Shown piece after piece: positions 1 to 12,365 of a stretch of DNA of 64,000 nt (position 1 is its first letter; each line of letters begins with the position of its first letter). Under the pieces are notes generated by a model, which saw nothing but the letters and a program-made list of their open reading frames with translations, did no database searches and was not told the origin of the DNA. Origin of the DNA: Charina bottae (lineage: Eukaryota > Chordata > Lepidosauria > Squamata > Charinaidae); the NCBI GenBank assembly GCA_023362775.1, contig JALMGJ010000012.1, positions 23,777,001 through 23,841,000 of the forward strand, in the 5' to 3' direction. The position numbers and the translations under genes are program-made.

Positions 1-1073
1 TATAATGTACACAAATAAGTTGTACTATTTGGTGAAATGTTTTGCAAAAACAGCACATTCAGCACCACCGGAAACAGACATGCGCATGATTAGAGAATTG
101 TGAGCTAATAAACTTTGCAAACCTCTTCTCAAAAATTATCACTCAACAAAATAAACATGATGATTTGAAGCAACCTGTTTTCTCAGTTGTTTCAAGAAAC
201 ACTGAAAATACTGAGATCCTAAAACCGCTGAATTCACCAAGGGTAGTTTATGTGCTATGGAAAAACGAAAGAGGGGGAGGCGATAATCACATACTTTTAC
301 TGTTTAAAAAAATGTGTGAGATAATCCATGTCATTCTGAAAAAGTTGTGCGTTTTGATTCTCTCTTTATATACAAGATATTACAGCTGTAGGGAGACCTC
401 TCTTTCGTAAAGCTGATTTCTGACTAATAGTTTGAGATGATGGCTTGAATTTCTTTTAACAGCAGCAATTGGTTAGTGATTGGCCTCTAAAAAGGCAATT
501 CACCTGTAGATCTGCCCCCTCCCCCACATCTCTCTCTAAGCTCATCAAAGAGAAGGTGGAATTGTCAGGCCTCTGTACTTTGAATTTAGATGAAGAAGAA
601 AAGATACTTGAGAGCTGGAATTAACTAATTGGGGATTCAGCTTTGGAGAGATGTCTGCGGAATAAGCAACTGAGCTGTCTACTAATAGACATGAGCCAAA
701 ATTTCTTGGAAGTGCTTTTCTTTTTTCTTTTCTTTTGATGAACTTTGATGATCACAGCATTCTACCCAGTGCCCGAGCCCAAATTAAAGCACCCCGAACA
801 GAAAACCCAGCCTTTCTCAAGACCATTAGAAAAAGAAATGCTCTTTTTTTCCTGAATGGGAAATAAAAGAAGCTGCCATTCCCTCCTGGACATAATGCCC
901 CAGGGCACTGCCCCATCATCCAGCAGTGGACTGAAGTACATGTCAATAAGAAGGGGGGATATCAAAAAGTGATGGCCTTCCCTTTTGCCCCTTCATTTCC
1001 AAGCACTCAGATCCATCCTTCTACATTTTTTCCATATGCAATAGCATCTCCCTCTCTTTCTCACACATACATA
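1..1073. other. NEO1 intron stretch, no recognised feature
   Basis: This is intronic or downstream sequence on the 3' side of the last NEO1 exon seen. Short open frames here have no recognisable domain or codon bias. I looked on the minus strand for the neogenin C-terminal P3 exon and saw nothing resembling it. Confidence 0.6.
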
Positions 1074-1483
1074 CAGGTAGTCCTCGCTTAACAACCATTC
1101 ATTTAGTGACTGTTTGGAATTACAACAGTGCTGGAAAAACCGACTTATGACTGGTCCTCACACTTACGACAGCCACAGTGTCCCCATGGTCATGTGATCA
1201 TTATTTGGGTGCTTGGCAACCAGTTCACATTTATGACCGTTGCAGCGTCCCATGGTCACGTGATTGCCATTTTCAACCTTTGTGGCCAGCTTCTGGCAAG
1301 CAAAATCGATGGGGAACTGTGTGATTCATTTAATGACCATGTGGTTCGCTTAATGCTCATGGTGATTCACTTAATGACCACTGCAAAAAAGGTTGTAAAA
1401 TCGGGTCGGATTTGCTTAATAACCACTTCATTTAGCAACTAAAATTCTGGTCCCAATTGTGGTCATTAAGCGAGGACTACCTG
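1074..1483. repeat. TA-flanked MITE, family T, copy 1 (410 bp)
   Basis: The element begins CAGGTAGTCCTCGCTTAA and ends with the inverted form GGACTACCTG, with TA on both sides. The interior is built from repeated phrases such as TTAATGACCA and GGTCATGTGAT. The same family recurs at 8242, 19592, 20591 and 25553. Terminal inverted repeats plus a TA dinucleotide suggest a Tc1/mariner-type non-autonomous DNA transposon; the superfamily is inferred. Long open frames inside it recur in several copies because the repeat does, not because they encode protein. Confidence 0.75.
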
Positions 1484-1956
1484 TATACCCACAGCCACAG
1501 ATGCTCTTCTGTCTCCCCACCCATTTTGCCTTCCTCTTCCCTCTTCTCAGGTTTTGCCAAGCAGGTAGGTGAGGAGAGATGCACAACCAAAATGGGGAGG
1601 GTGGTGTGTAACTTCTCCTGACCTTACTCTCCTCCTAATTAAGATGGTTACTTCCTGGGATGGGGGACTGCGATTTTCAATTTTGGAACACCCTTACCCC
1701 TGAGATCCAGTAGGCTCCTAGCCTTCTGGAATGCTTTGAAGAGCTGGCTCTTCTTGCAAGCGTTGGGGTAGAGTGAGGCTGGAGCCCAGCAAAGTTAATT
1801 GTTGATGTGTGTGTGGGGGGGGGGGCTGTTGTTTTGGGGGCACCAGGAGTTTTTGCAATGGTGTTTTTTTTAAACTATTTTTTTTGCTGTTTGCAAGACA
1901 CCAAGGGTTATGGTGCCTAAGATGGGCATCTATATAAGATTTTTAAATACATAAGG

Positions 1957-1989
<33 letters not shown>

Positions 1990-4697
1990 TGTATGTATGT
2001 ATATATGTATATATGTATATATGTATATACAGTATGTATATATTTAAATATATAAGGAGGTCCATACATAGTCTAGGAAAAGGCATGATTTGGGCAGGGT
2101 TATTTCATTGCTGGTAGAAGTAAAGCACCATCCAGTAACTCCACAGACATTCACAAGCCATCTACATGCAACCAATAATACACAGAACATACTTCAACAT
2201 TGACAGCCATTTTAATTGATGCCCTGAGAATGAGAGGGATTTCATTTTGGACAGGGGAAGAGGATCTTAAAGAAGTCTAATAATGAGATGTGGTGGAAGT
2301 GTGGTCTATCATAATACATATGTTAGGGTTATCAATAATGATTAGCCAATGTAGTGATGAGGAACTGTGGTACGACATTATTAGGGTTCTCCACTAGTTG
2401 AAGATAAAACAGGAAGCAGTAGAAATCAAAGCTAGGTAGGGGAAGACCATAGCATCAGTAAGCTTTCTGGAAAAGTGGATGTTTTTTGGTCAACAATAAC
2501 TTGTGTAGTTTTACTGATACAGTGAAAACCATGGGCACCATCTGGCCAAGTTCAGGGCTGCTGAACGTCACATGGATGGATGTAAGCCTGTCTGCCTATT
2601 GTTATATCCATGAATGAGCAGTGCCTAGAGTGCTTAAACATGTGAAGAGAACAGGGTGGATGACCTTTGGGGGGAATTCTGAGAGCAGGCCATGTGTGCT
2701 GTCACAAAATATTTGCCACTGGGGCTGACCCAAAATACCCACTTTTCCAGAAGGCTAACTGGTGAGATTTCTCCTTGCTCCTTTTAGATCATCAGGATGC
2801 TCCTTACGACTCCTTTAATTTTTTGTCTGGTCATGTGAGCCTAAGTCCAAGCCAAGGGCTGAGATGCAACCAACCACAGTGCTTGTTTTCTAAGAAGTCC
2901 TATGGGGTCTGTGTGCTGTCCAAAGCAAATCAGGATGATACAGATTGCTGGACACCTTGTTTTCTAATATCACAACTGACCCCCATGCAGGAGCCTGTAT
3001 TCCTTTGTGGATTGTGTTAGTAGGTCAGGATCTCATATATATTTTTATCTCTCCACCCAATTTATTTACAGGGAGAACAGGACTGAATGTATCCCTGTTA
3101 AGAGAAATGACTGGCTGGATTTTAAGTTTCAGTGCCAGCAGCAGTTAGTTAAAAGATGTTCCTCTTGATGTAAGAGATTTCAGGGCTTCTGCTCGCTGTC
3201 AAAAGAGGAAAGGATTGTTTAGTAATGGCTAGCAGATGTTTGAAGCAAAAGCATGGTTTTTAAAATGTTCGTTGGTTGTTGCAGTTCCTATCTGTCAAGT
3301 CAGGGATTTAATCATGTTTAGAATACAGAGCAGCAGGAGATAATCTTAACACTTCCAACCATCTCCATCATGCAGTATGCAAACTGCAATCAAATGTGGT
3401 GTTGTGTCATCTTTTACAACCATGAAATGTTCACATCTTAGGAATTTGAGCCATGAAATCCTGCAAGATTCATTCACAGTACATACATATTTTGTCATTG
3501 GGGACTTGTTGTTTATACAAGGTGTTTTGTCAGGAACAAGAGAAGTGGGCCAGGCAAAGTCTCAGCAGAGATATCTACCAAAACCAGTGATAGGGTTTGG
3601 CATTCAGAGCTTTGATCTGAAAACCCAACTCAAATCTACATTAAAAAGAAGTTTATATCAAGAACACATCGCAAGTAAAACTTGCAACATATAAAACAGG
3701 AGCATATTTGTTTCATGTAATAAGTGGCTAGAGTTTAATTCCGGCTCGGTACTATACAGAGATATTAAGATTTTAAAAAATGACTATTTATACTTGCAGT
3801 TACTATGGAAATAACAGGTGGATGTCAGCACATTGGTAACTATCAGACCAATGCCATTCATAGTAGCATCCTTTTGTTTTAAAAACTTTTTATAGAATGG
3901 GTCCCAGAAGTTATTATTTAAAGGAGCTTAAAATATAACACCAGATTATGTTTGATTGATTGATTGATTGAAAAATAGGATTGGCCTTTCTTTTCCAGCT
4001 GTGGTTGGATTGTACCAGGATTGTATTAGCAGCCAGACTTACATATTCCTTCCAGCTGAGTATTACCATCATTGACCAGTGCAAGCAGCCCAATGGGAGG
4101 ATTTGCATCGAGGATCTTTTCTCCACGACAAAGCAATACTCTTTTGCTTCATATTGCAAATGAGGCTGACCAACAGAAATAGCATCAGCCCATGAGTTTG
4201 TGGCAGAGATAAGATTCGAACCAAGACTTCGGTTCATTCTTTAGCCTTTCAGTCCCTCTGTTTCACCATCTATCTGTGTGACCACTTTCTCAGAAACTAA
4301 GAGAATGCTAGGTGCCTTTGAGTCTTCCTTTTAGCTAAGCTTCAGAGTCAGCAGTTTGTCTACAAAATGAATCGAATTTTGTCTACAATGGCCTTTTATC
4401 CCTTGCTGTAATCTACTGACACAGCGCAGTTTACATCTCAATTCATCATAGGGCTGGTTGGAAGTAGCTTCATTTCATCGGTTTGTTTGTTTGTCTCCCC
4501 AGGTGCTAGTTCTGAGATAGCAGCTGATTCTTAAGCTCTATTTCCATTGAGGTGCCAAAGAACAGCATGATGGGCTTGTAATGTTGTTAGTAGATTAGGT
4601 CAGGGAAATCAAGGGGATAAAGAGAAATAACGTCTGCATGCTCCGCACTAAGAAAGCTTTGTTCCCTAGCCGACATTCATTCCAACAGTTTCCATAC
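1484..4697. other. NEO1 intron, mostly unique sequence
   Basis: No gene or clear mobile element was recognised. It holds a G10 run near 1814, the ATGT tract at 1959-2046 and a short GATT tract at 3954-3971. Confidence 0.55.
1959..2046. repeat. (ATGT)n / (ATATATGT)n microsatellite
   Basis: About ten ATGT units run into several ATATATGT units. It is read directly from the sequence. Confidence 0.95.
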
Positions 4698-4910
4698 CTG
4701 CTTGAGATAAAAGTGGTGTGTAAGGGACTTTCGGTTCTATTGCACTCATTGGCGGAGGTAGCAAGGGGTTGGCAAAACTGCGGAGGGGATGTGTAGGCCG
4801 GACACACGCAGTAGGAATTGTCCTGCTTGGAGGCTCCTCACTGCTTGGATGTTCAGGCTGTGTTTGCGGTAACATGGAACTTTGTGGTGTGGCTGGTCCT
4901 TCGCTCACTG
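4698..4910 (-). CDS. NEO1: Neogenin cytoplasmic exon with P2 proline-rich motif
   Basis: This 213-nt exon is in phase 1 at both ends. Its acceptor follows a pyrimidine tract ending TTACAG and its donor is GCAG|GTATGG. It encodes a stretch from TVSEGP through [17 protein letters not shown] and [15 protein letters not shown] to [11 protein letters not shown]. This matches the conserved C-terminal half of the vertebrate neogenin tail, including the P2 region shared with DCC. In the DCC/neogenin family this tail couples the netrin/RGM receptor to cytoplasmic effectors. The following exon or exons, which should carry the P3 segment at the extreme C-terminus, were not found below 4698 and probably lie outside the window. 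Identification rests on remembered family sequence; exon edges rest on GT-AG sites and phase continuity. Confidence 0.93.
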
Positions 4911-7046
4911 CTGTAAGAGAAGAGGAAAGAAAATGTAACCAGACTGAAAGCCCATTAGATCTGTAAGCTCACTTAGATATAAGAAACATTGCTCCTCTAT
5001 CACCATGATGATTTGTTCTTGATTTTTGTTTCTGTTTGAAGGCTCTGGAAAGTTGTTTTAGGTATGTAGTTGCAATTCACATGCCATAATCTGCTCTGAA
5101 TATTTTATAGATATTCAATAGTAAACCCTTCTGGCAAATTTGGCAAAAAAATCCTTTTTAAGAGTCTTCATCTCAACTGTTTAGATTATGACTGATGGAG
5201 AATACGTATGAGGTGAACTATTTCTCATATGTCTGTGTGCTAACAGGTATTATTCATAGTCTCTTCAGGAGTCTTGTCAATAACAGCATGGTCTCTTCCA
5301 TGTAGCAATATATCTTAAGGAATTCCTTTCTCCATAGCAGTGAATAGTGTCATTCCCTTACCCATAAGCAAGCTAAAGGGATTCTTAGAGATGCTATGGG
5401 GATATCAGTAAGGCCTGCCATTTCCTCTTAATAATTCCAGTCCCAGAGAAAGGTAGTTTGTACCCTCTCCATTGTCAGCTCAGTTTGCGGCTGTTTATTT
5501 TGTCTCATAAAATGTCCATGAAAGTTCTTGAGATTCAGACCAGTAGTGAAGCTGCCTCATCTCTTAATTATTTATTTTTATTTATCATATTTATATCCCA
5601 CCCATCTCCCTCACAAGGAGATTATCCTTTCTCCCAAACATCTATTTCCCTGGCTCTTAATGTTCAGATACAATTCTGCAGGATCTTTAGCATTTGCCTC
5701 AAACCAGAACTGATTCTTCCAAAAATGATTCTTACAGAGTTCTCTTTAGCAAGATTTATTGAGAAGAATGGTATGGGGTTACAAGAATTCCATAAACTGA
5801 ACTATTTCCCATTTAGAACCAGTTCTCTTCGATTAGAACCAGTTTAACCCCATGTAGATTAGGGTGGAGATGTTTTGCTTTTCTTTCTAATAACCTTCCT
5901 ATGATTGGGTGAGGAGGCAAGTCTTTCGGTGATAATGTAGAAACTAGCAGCTGGCTCTTTACATAACATCTCTTGAATCTTTATCAATCCGGAAATAATC
6001 ATTGCAAATCCAATTCAAATGTTATAGCAATGTGACAAACCTCAAGTTTTGTTATGGCACCACAATATCACGTAAAGACTGATTCATGTCCACTCATACC
6101 TTCCTGGTATGAAGGTTGGAAGAATGTTTTACCTCCCCCATCTTTTCCATTAATATCCTTAATTTATATTGACCATTTCTATAATCTATTGTTTATATTT
6201 TTCCTTTCTGTTGTTATTGCAAACTGATTAATCTGATAAAATGCTGAGAGGCCTAAGGAAATGGAATTTATTTTTTGTTTCTTTGCAAAGCCTATTCCAT
6301 GCAGTCCCATTTGTATAAACTACTCTGCACTGTTATAATTCTACTAATGGTCATTAGGTAGGTGAGCTTAGCTCTTCGAGATTTTTTGATTTGCTGCATA
6401 GATCAAAGACCTCATAGATGGCACATTGCTATTGGTTGGGTAAAGCAACAGTGTCCTTCAAGAGATTGGATTGGGCTCATTCCTCACATTCTGTCAAGCT
6501 AAGGATAGAGAAAGGAGGAGAAAGAATAAGAAGGGGGTCTACTTGGGAACAAACAGAAGGCTGATTAGCCATCATCTCTGCAGTGAGTATGTAGTGAAAC
6601 CCAACAGCTTATTGAGGGTGGGAATACATAACAAATGTAGGTAGGCTGGCTGTATTGATTTTATTTAAAAATCTTTGTGTGTGAGATGTTGCCTTCTGTT
6701 GTTTTCCCTGTATTTTCCCTTTCCCAGAAAACTCCTTTTTAATATCTAGAGCTTCAGCCTGAATACTCTGAAAGGGAATTTCTTATTAAAACCTTCCCCA
6801 CATGGATTGGTTATCCAAGTAACTCTTGTGTTTCCTGATTGGCACAATTTTTATTAAGTTTTGTATTTCAGGGCTTTGGGCAGGATGATCCAAAGCATCT
6901 TGTTTTCAATCTTCCTAGGGCTGGGCTGCAGGGAGAATTCCTGGGTAGGAGACTAACAGCCTCCAAGATGGACAGACTGGTAGGAATCAGGAGGTTCAGC
7001 CTGACACAGAGTAACATATCATAATTATTTTAACCTGGGTAATCCA
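4911..7046. other. NEO1 intron with one LINE tail
   Basis: The sequence is mostly unrecognised. A minus-strand L2-type LINE 3' tail occupies about 5563-5640. No exon was seen. Confidence 0.5.
5563..5640 (-). mobile_element. L2-type LINE 3' tail fragment
   Basis: Read on the minus strand it gives CCTTGTGAGGGAGATGGG, then GGGATATAAATATG and an A/T-rich TAAATA tail. This is the same 3' end seen at 23560, 49595, 57150 and 58447. Confidence 0.6.
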
Positions 7047-7180
7047 TGTCATGCCAGCCACATGACTGCAGAAGCGTCTTCGGACAGCGCTGGCTCTTTG
7101 GCTAAGAAACGGAGATGAGCACCACTCCCTAGAGTCGGACACGACTGTGCAGGGGAAAACCTTTACCTTTATCTAACCCT
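7047..7180 (+). mobile_element. tRNA-derived SINE (Sauria type), 3' half
   Basis: It contains the conserved body GTCTTCGGACAGCGCTGGCT, GAGATGAGCACC, AGAGTCGGACACGACTG and a CCTTTACCTTT tail. The tRNA-like head is missing. The body matches the full copies at 7490, 16297 and 42798 in opposite orientation. Confidence 0.8.
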
Positions 7181-7489
7181 CAGGGGAAAAAAAGAGGGGG
7201 GGGGGGTCTACATTGGCAGTTTTAAATTATACCTCCTCCTGGTTTATAACAAGCCCATAGTGGAAAATAAGATTTAGCATATGTTTGGGGCATTAGTTTA
7301 ATTCAGTTTGAAATGTCAGATACCAATTTGTATTTATTATTTATTAGAAAATGAATGTCTATATTACTCAGTCCTATGATTCTGGGCAGTGAAAACAATA
7401 TAAAAGAGTCAACCCAACTGCATATATGAATACAATTAAAAACCAACAACAAAATATTCAATATCCCCTAACACAAGTTAGGTATCATA

Positions 7490-7825
7490 GGTAAAGGTAA
7501 AGGTTCCCCCCGCACATTTGTGCAGTCGTGTCCGACTCTAGGGGCCGGTGCTCATCTCCGTTTGTTAGCCGAAGAGCCAGCGCTGTCCGAAGATGCTTCC
7601 ATGGTCATCTGGCCGGCATGACAGGCACAGAATGCTGTTACTTTCCCACTGAAGTGGTACCTATTCATCCACTTGCATTTGCATGCTTTCGAATTGCTAG
7701 GTTGGCAAGAGTTGGGGTGAGTGCGGGAGCTCACTCCGTCACGTGGGACTAGGGATTCAAACCTCCGAACTTACGATCTTCTGATCAACAAGCCTGGCGT
7801 CTTACCCGCTGAGCCACTACGCCCC
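7490..7825 (-). mobile_element. tRNA-derived SINE (Sauria type), full copy
   Basis: On the minus strand it starts GGGGCGTAGTGGCTCAGCGG (A-box-like) and has a B-box-like GGTTTGAATCC about 50 bp on. It ends AGAGTCGGACACGACTGCAC followed by CCTTTACCTTTACC. The tail around GAGTCGGA-CGACTG resembles the 3' end of the BovB LINE at 10691, as known for Sauria SINEs, which suggests mobilisation by BovB. No convincing target duplication was found. Confidence 0.85.
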
Positions 7826-8241
7826 TTACATAAATAAACCTATTTAAAAAGAAGGAAACATCTAATAGTTGAAACTCTTAGAATCATTGGTCCAATCCAG
7901 CTTTGCATCTGAATCTTAGGAAAATAAAGAAGGGGAAATGGTTTTTATAAACCTACAGAGAATCCTGTGGCACTTTAAAGACTAACCAGTTTATTAACCT
8001 TTTAACTTTCTTTGTCTTTAAGATGGCACAAGACTTTTCTGTTTTTGTTGAAAATATTCTGCTCTTGAATTTTTAAGCCAATCAAATGGAGTACAATCAA
8101 AGTTAGAAGTCAGTTCAGAGCTCTTGTGGGTGGAAAAAACAAAATATATTATTTTTCTGGGAAATTCTTTAAAAATATGTGTTAGCATTGGTTATTCATT
8201 TTGAATCAAACTGAACCAACTGCTATCTGCATAATCAGATA

Positions 8242-8669
8242 CAGGTAGTCCTTGACTTACAACCACAATTGGGACTGCAATTTCCATCGTAAGTCATTGC
8301 GGTTATAATTCGAGTCACCATGTGACTGGACATGATTTTATGACCTTTTTTATGGCAGTTGTTAAGTGAATCATGGGTAGTTTAGCGAATCACTGTGGTC
8401 ATTAAGCGAATCCAGCTTCCCCAATGGGCATTTTTTGCCAGAAAATAGCAAAAAACATTGCAAAACGTGATCACGTGACCATGGGATGTTGCAACTGGTT
8501 GTAAATGCGAGCCAGTGGCCAAGTGCCCAAACTGTGATCATGTGACCACAGGGGGGTGCGACATTTTGCGATGCTCGGAAGTGCTTTACAGGCCATAAAA
8601 CACCCATTCCGAGGTCATCGTAACTTCGGACTATCATTAAATGAATGGTCGTAAGTCAAGGACCACTTG
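8242..8669. repeat. TA-flanked MITE, family T, copy 2
   Basis: It runs from CAGGTAGTCCTTGACTTAC to the inverted GTCAAGGACCACTTG. The right end is followed by TA. It is in the opposite orientation to copies 1, 4 and 5. Confidence 0.7.
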
Positions 8670-10678
8670 TATATTAGATCAAGCTCAAGAAATCTGATAA
8701 ACAAATCTGAAGGAATTTAAGAGGATGTAAATTGTATATGTCTCAAGTTTTAGAACTGCACCTACAGTAAGTGCACCTAACAATCATCATGAAGGAAGAT
8801 GCTTAGATCCTGACACAGATTGCTGCACCTTGTCTCTTCTTTAGTGTCTTCTAGGGAAAGTGAATTTTGCTGTGATTTGAATATGCCACACCAAATCTGC
8901 ATGGATAAATCCAGAATATCCTACTGTTGGGATTCTTGTTTATACAAGAAGACTAGCAGTTGGCAACTACAATGATAACAAAAAGCCAGTGCCTGTCTAG
9001 CATGCAGAAGTAAGTTCTAGGCTGAAGCTGAAGCTGAAGCTTCATGAACCTCCATTCTAAAATTAGTAACACTTATTTTTTCATAATTATTATTGTGCCT
9101 GTGATGTAACCATGAGTGTTGCTATCTGGACTGCAAAAGCATGCATTGTGCCATCATGCCACAAGTACTTTCATACTTTTGAACTTGCGTTGCAACATTG
9201 CACAGATGTACCTAAAGGGAGGAGTTTGTGTTCTGATGTCACAAGGCGTCTTTTGTCACTCGCCTCCACCCTGCCTGCAGATTTCTATGCTGGGATGGAA
9301 AGGCTAGAATGGGAAGGAACTACTTGTTCTCAACCACAGATCTCAGATTCGAATGTGAATTTTGCTTCCCAAAATGGAAAATTTATCAAGCTGTTTCCAC
9401 CCACAATGATTCATAGAAATTAAGGACAAAGACTCTGCATACAACTATAAGGCCTCAAGCTCTGCCTTGACCAACCTCATGAAGATCTTTGGTTGAAACC
9501 TCAAGAAAGTGTTTCTAATCAGCAGAGAAGAGTGCCAAGGTTGACTTAAGAATGATTTGATGCTACACATGGGTAATCAAGCACCGACCCTTCTCTGATA
9601 TCAAGTAGTACAAAGCAATGAGCCATCATTTAATATTTCCCATACTTGGAACATCTGCAATAGCATCACTCCAGGTGTTTCCAAACAATCTAACTGCCTT
9701 CCCCTCTGACAGGTACATTTCTAGGTGAGCATCATCATCATAGTCTGAAAGAGTCTGTAGAAGGTCCTCTCAAACCTGGAGGTCCATTTTCTTCTATAGC
9801 TAGCAGTCTGCAGGTTCAACATTTGAGGTTACACTCACATATAACAATACTAATAATATTAAATAATAATAGCAGAAGCAACTATCTGCATGTTTGTAAT
9901 GGGTGGTAGCCATCATAAACTGGAATTAATGCAAAAGTTGAAGCCAGAAATAAAAATGAAAGGTAATCGAGCCACAAGAGGTTGCCATATACAACAGCAT
10001 TCCAATTTCCCTCCTTCTCTTGCCATTTATTTTGTACACAGGCTGATGATTGCAGGCTGATTAATACAATTTTGGCTAGCCTAATGCCTGCAGTCTAAAC
10101 CATTCTACCAATGTGATACAGGCATAACTTCAGAGGGCCACCTGGAGAGAAATGAGAGTTTGGTTCAATTTTCATGTCCATTTGTTGCTTGGTTACAAGC
10201 CTGGCAAGAGCAAGAATCATGTTAAATGATTGCACCTTTATACTTATTCCCATCAGTGAGTGCTTCATTTGCCCCAAGAAAATAAAATTAAATGCAACAG
10301 CCGCAGGAAGAACTCCAAGGCCTGATAATGAGTAATCACTTCAAATTGAAGAAACCCCTGGCAGGACCATTAAAATAACACTCCTTTATTATACATAGTA
10401 CAGCGATGCAAAAACCAAGCCCATAATACTGTCACAGCACACTGTAATAATGCAAGAATTTTAGCTGATCAAACTTCCTTTGTTCTGATTAATAATTAAT
10501 CTGGAGAGGGAAGGAAAGAATTCCAGCAGTTGCAATGAGTATCTGAGCAATCCATTTCAGTTCTCTCAAATTATAGATGAGACCAAACTTTTCCAATCTG
10601 ATAAAGTTTCCAGATGGAAGTTCTTAGAATTCCCACCTAGCAGGAATGAAAGGAGAAGACCCAATTTGTATCAAGTTT
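8670..10678. other. NEO1 intron, no recognised feature
   Basis: No exon or classifiable repeat was seen. A 103-codon open frame at 9112-9423 has no recognisable domain. Confidence 0.5.
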
Positions 10679-10699
10679 CCTCCATAAGCTTTTTGTTGT

Positions 10700-12359
10700 T
10701 TATTCATTCAGTCGCTTCCGACTCTTTGTGACTTCATGGACCAGCCCACGCCAGAGCTTCCTGTCGGCCGTCACCATCCCCAGCTCCCCCATGGTTGAGT
10801 CTGTCACCTCCAGAATATCATCCATCCATCTTGCCCTTGGTCGGCCCCTCTTCCTTTGGCCTTCCACTTTCCCTAGCATCAGCTTCTTCTTCAGGGTATC
10901 CTGTCTTCTCATTATTGAGAAGGCCAAAGTACTTCAGTTTTGCCTTTAATATCATTCCCTCAAGTGAGCAGTCTGGATTTATTTCCTGGAGTATGGACTG
11001 GTTTAATCTTCTTGCAGTCCAAGGCACTCTCAGAATTTTCCTCCAACACCACAGTTCAAAAGCATCTATCTTCCTTCGCTCAGCCTTCCTTATCGTCCAG
11101 CTCTCACAGCCATAGGTTACTACAGGGAATACCATTGCTTTAACTATGCGGACCTTTGTTGTCAGTGTGATGTCTCTGCTCTTAACTATTTTATCAAGAT
11201 TTGCCATTGCTCTCCTCCCAAGAAGTAGACGTCTTCTGATTTCCTGGCTGCAGTCAGCATCTGCAGTAATCTTTGCGCCTAGAAATACAAAGTCTGTCAC
11301 TGCCTCCACTTTTTCTCCCTCTATTTGCCAGTTGTCAATCAAGCTGGTTGCCATAATCTTGGTTTTTTTGAGGTTTAACTGCAACCCAGCTTTTGCATTT
11401 TCTTCTTTCACCTTCGTCATAAGGCTCCTCAACTCCTCCTCGCTTTCAGCCATCAAAGTGGTATCATCTGCATATCTAAGATTGTTAATGTTTCTTCCAG
11501 CGATTTTAACTCCAGCCTTGGATTCCTCAAGCCCAGCACGTCGCATGATGTGTTCTGCGTACAGGTTGAATAGGTAGGGTGAGAGTATACAGCCCTGCCG
11601 TACTCCTTTCCCAATCTTAAACCAGTCCATTGTTCTGTGCTCTGTTCTTACCGTTGCTACTTGGTCGTTATACAGATTCCTCAGGAGGCAGACAAGATGA
11701 CTTGGTATCCCCATACCACCAAGAACTTGCCACAATTTGTTATGAACCACACAGTCAAAGGCTTTAGAATAGTCAATAAAAGAGAAATAGATGTTTTTCT
11801 GAAACTCCCTGGCTTTCTCCATTATCCAGCGGATATTGGCAATTTGGTCTCTAGTTCCTCTGCCTTTTCTAAACCCAGCTTGTACATCTGGCAATTCTTG
11901 CTCCATGAATTGATGGAGTCTACCTTGCAAGATCTTGAGCATTACCTTACTGGCATGTGAAATAAGTGCCACTGTTCGATAGTTTGAACATTCTTTAGTG
12001 CTTCCCTTTTTTGGTATGGGGATATAAGTTGATTTTTTCCAATCTGATGGCCATTCTTGTGTTTTCCAAATTTGCTGGCATATGGCATGCATCACCTTGA
12101 CAGCATCATCTTGCAAGATTTTAAACAGTTCAGCTGGGATACCGTCGTCTCCTGCAGCCTTGTTATTAGCAATGCTTCTTAAGGCCCATTCAACCTCACT
12201 CTTCAGGATGTCTGGCTCTAACTCACTGACCACACCATCAAAGCTATCTCCAATATTATTATCCTTCCTATACAGATCTTCCGTATATTCTTGCCACCTT
12301 TTCTTGATCTCTTCTGCTTCTGTTAGGTCCTTACCATCTTTGTTTTTGATCATACCCAT
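10700..12359 (-). pseudogene. BovB reverse transcriptase region, frameshifted at the C-terminus
   Basis: The 513-codon frame has the RTE-clade reverse transcriptase. It shows PIPKKGSTKECSNYRTVAL, QAGFRKGRGTRDQI, FIDYSKAFDCVVHNKLW, KGVRQGCILSPYLFNLYAEH and the catalytic NNLRYADDTTLMAE. The C-terminal part FPVVTYGCESWTIRKAERRK is also BovB-like. Near 10920-10930 the frame shifts: the expected end (MRRQDTLKKKLMLGKVEGQR to KSRKRLNE) continues in another frame to 10700. The shift looks like one extra base in a run reading AATAATGAG on the minus strand. Confidence 0.9.
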
Positions 12360-12365
12360 TTTTGC

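Noticed and set aside
1128..1442. Frames of 104-166 codons with similar sequences at 1128, 19462, 20645 and 25543
   Set aside because: The similarity comes from the shared family-T MITE, not from a gene family.
1..4697. Possible final NEO1 exons with the P3 motif
   Set aside because: No minus-strand text resembling the neogenin C-terminus was found; the exons are probably outside the window.
9115..9300. Possible repeat shared with 42080-42260 (both have AAAGGG-GGAGTTTGTGT)
   Set aside because: Only a short phrase clearly matches by eye; an alignment would be needed to support a family.
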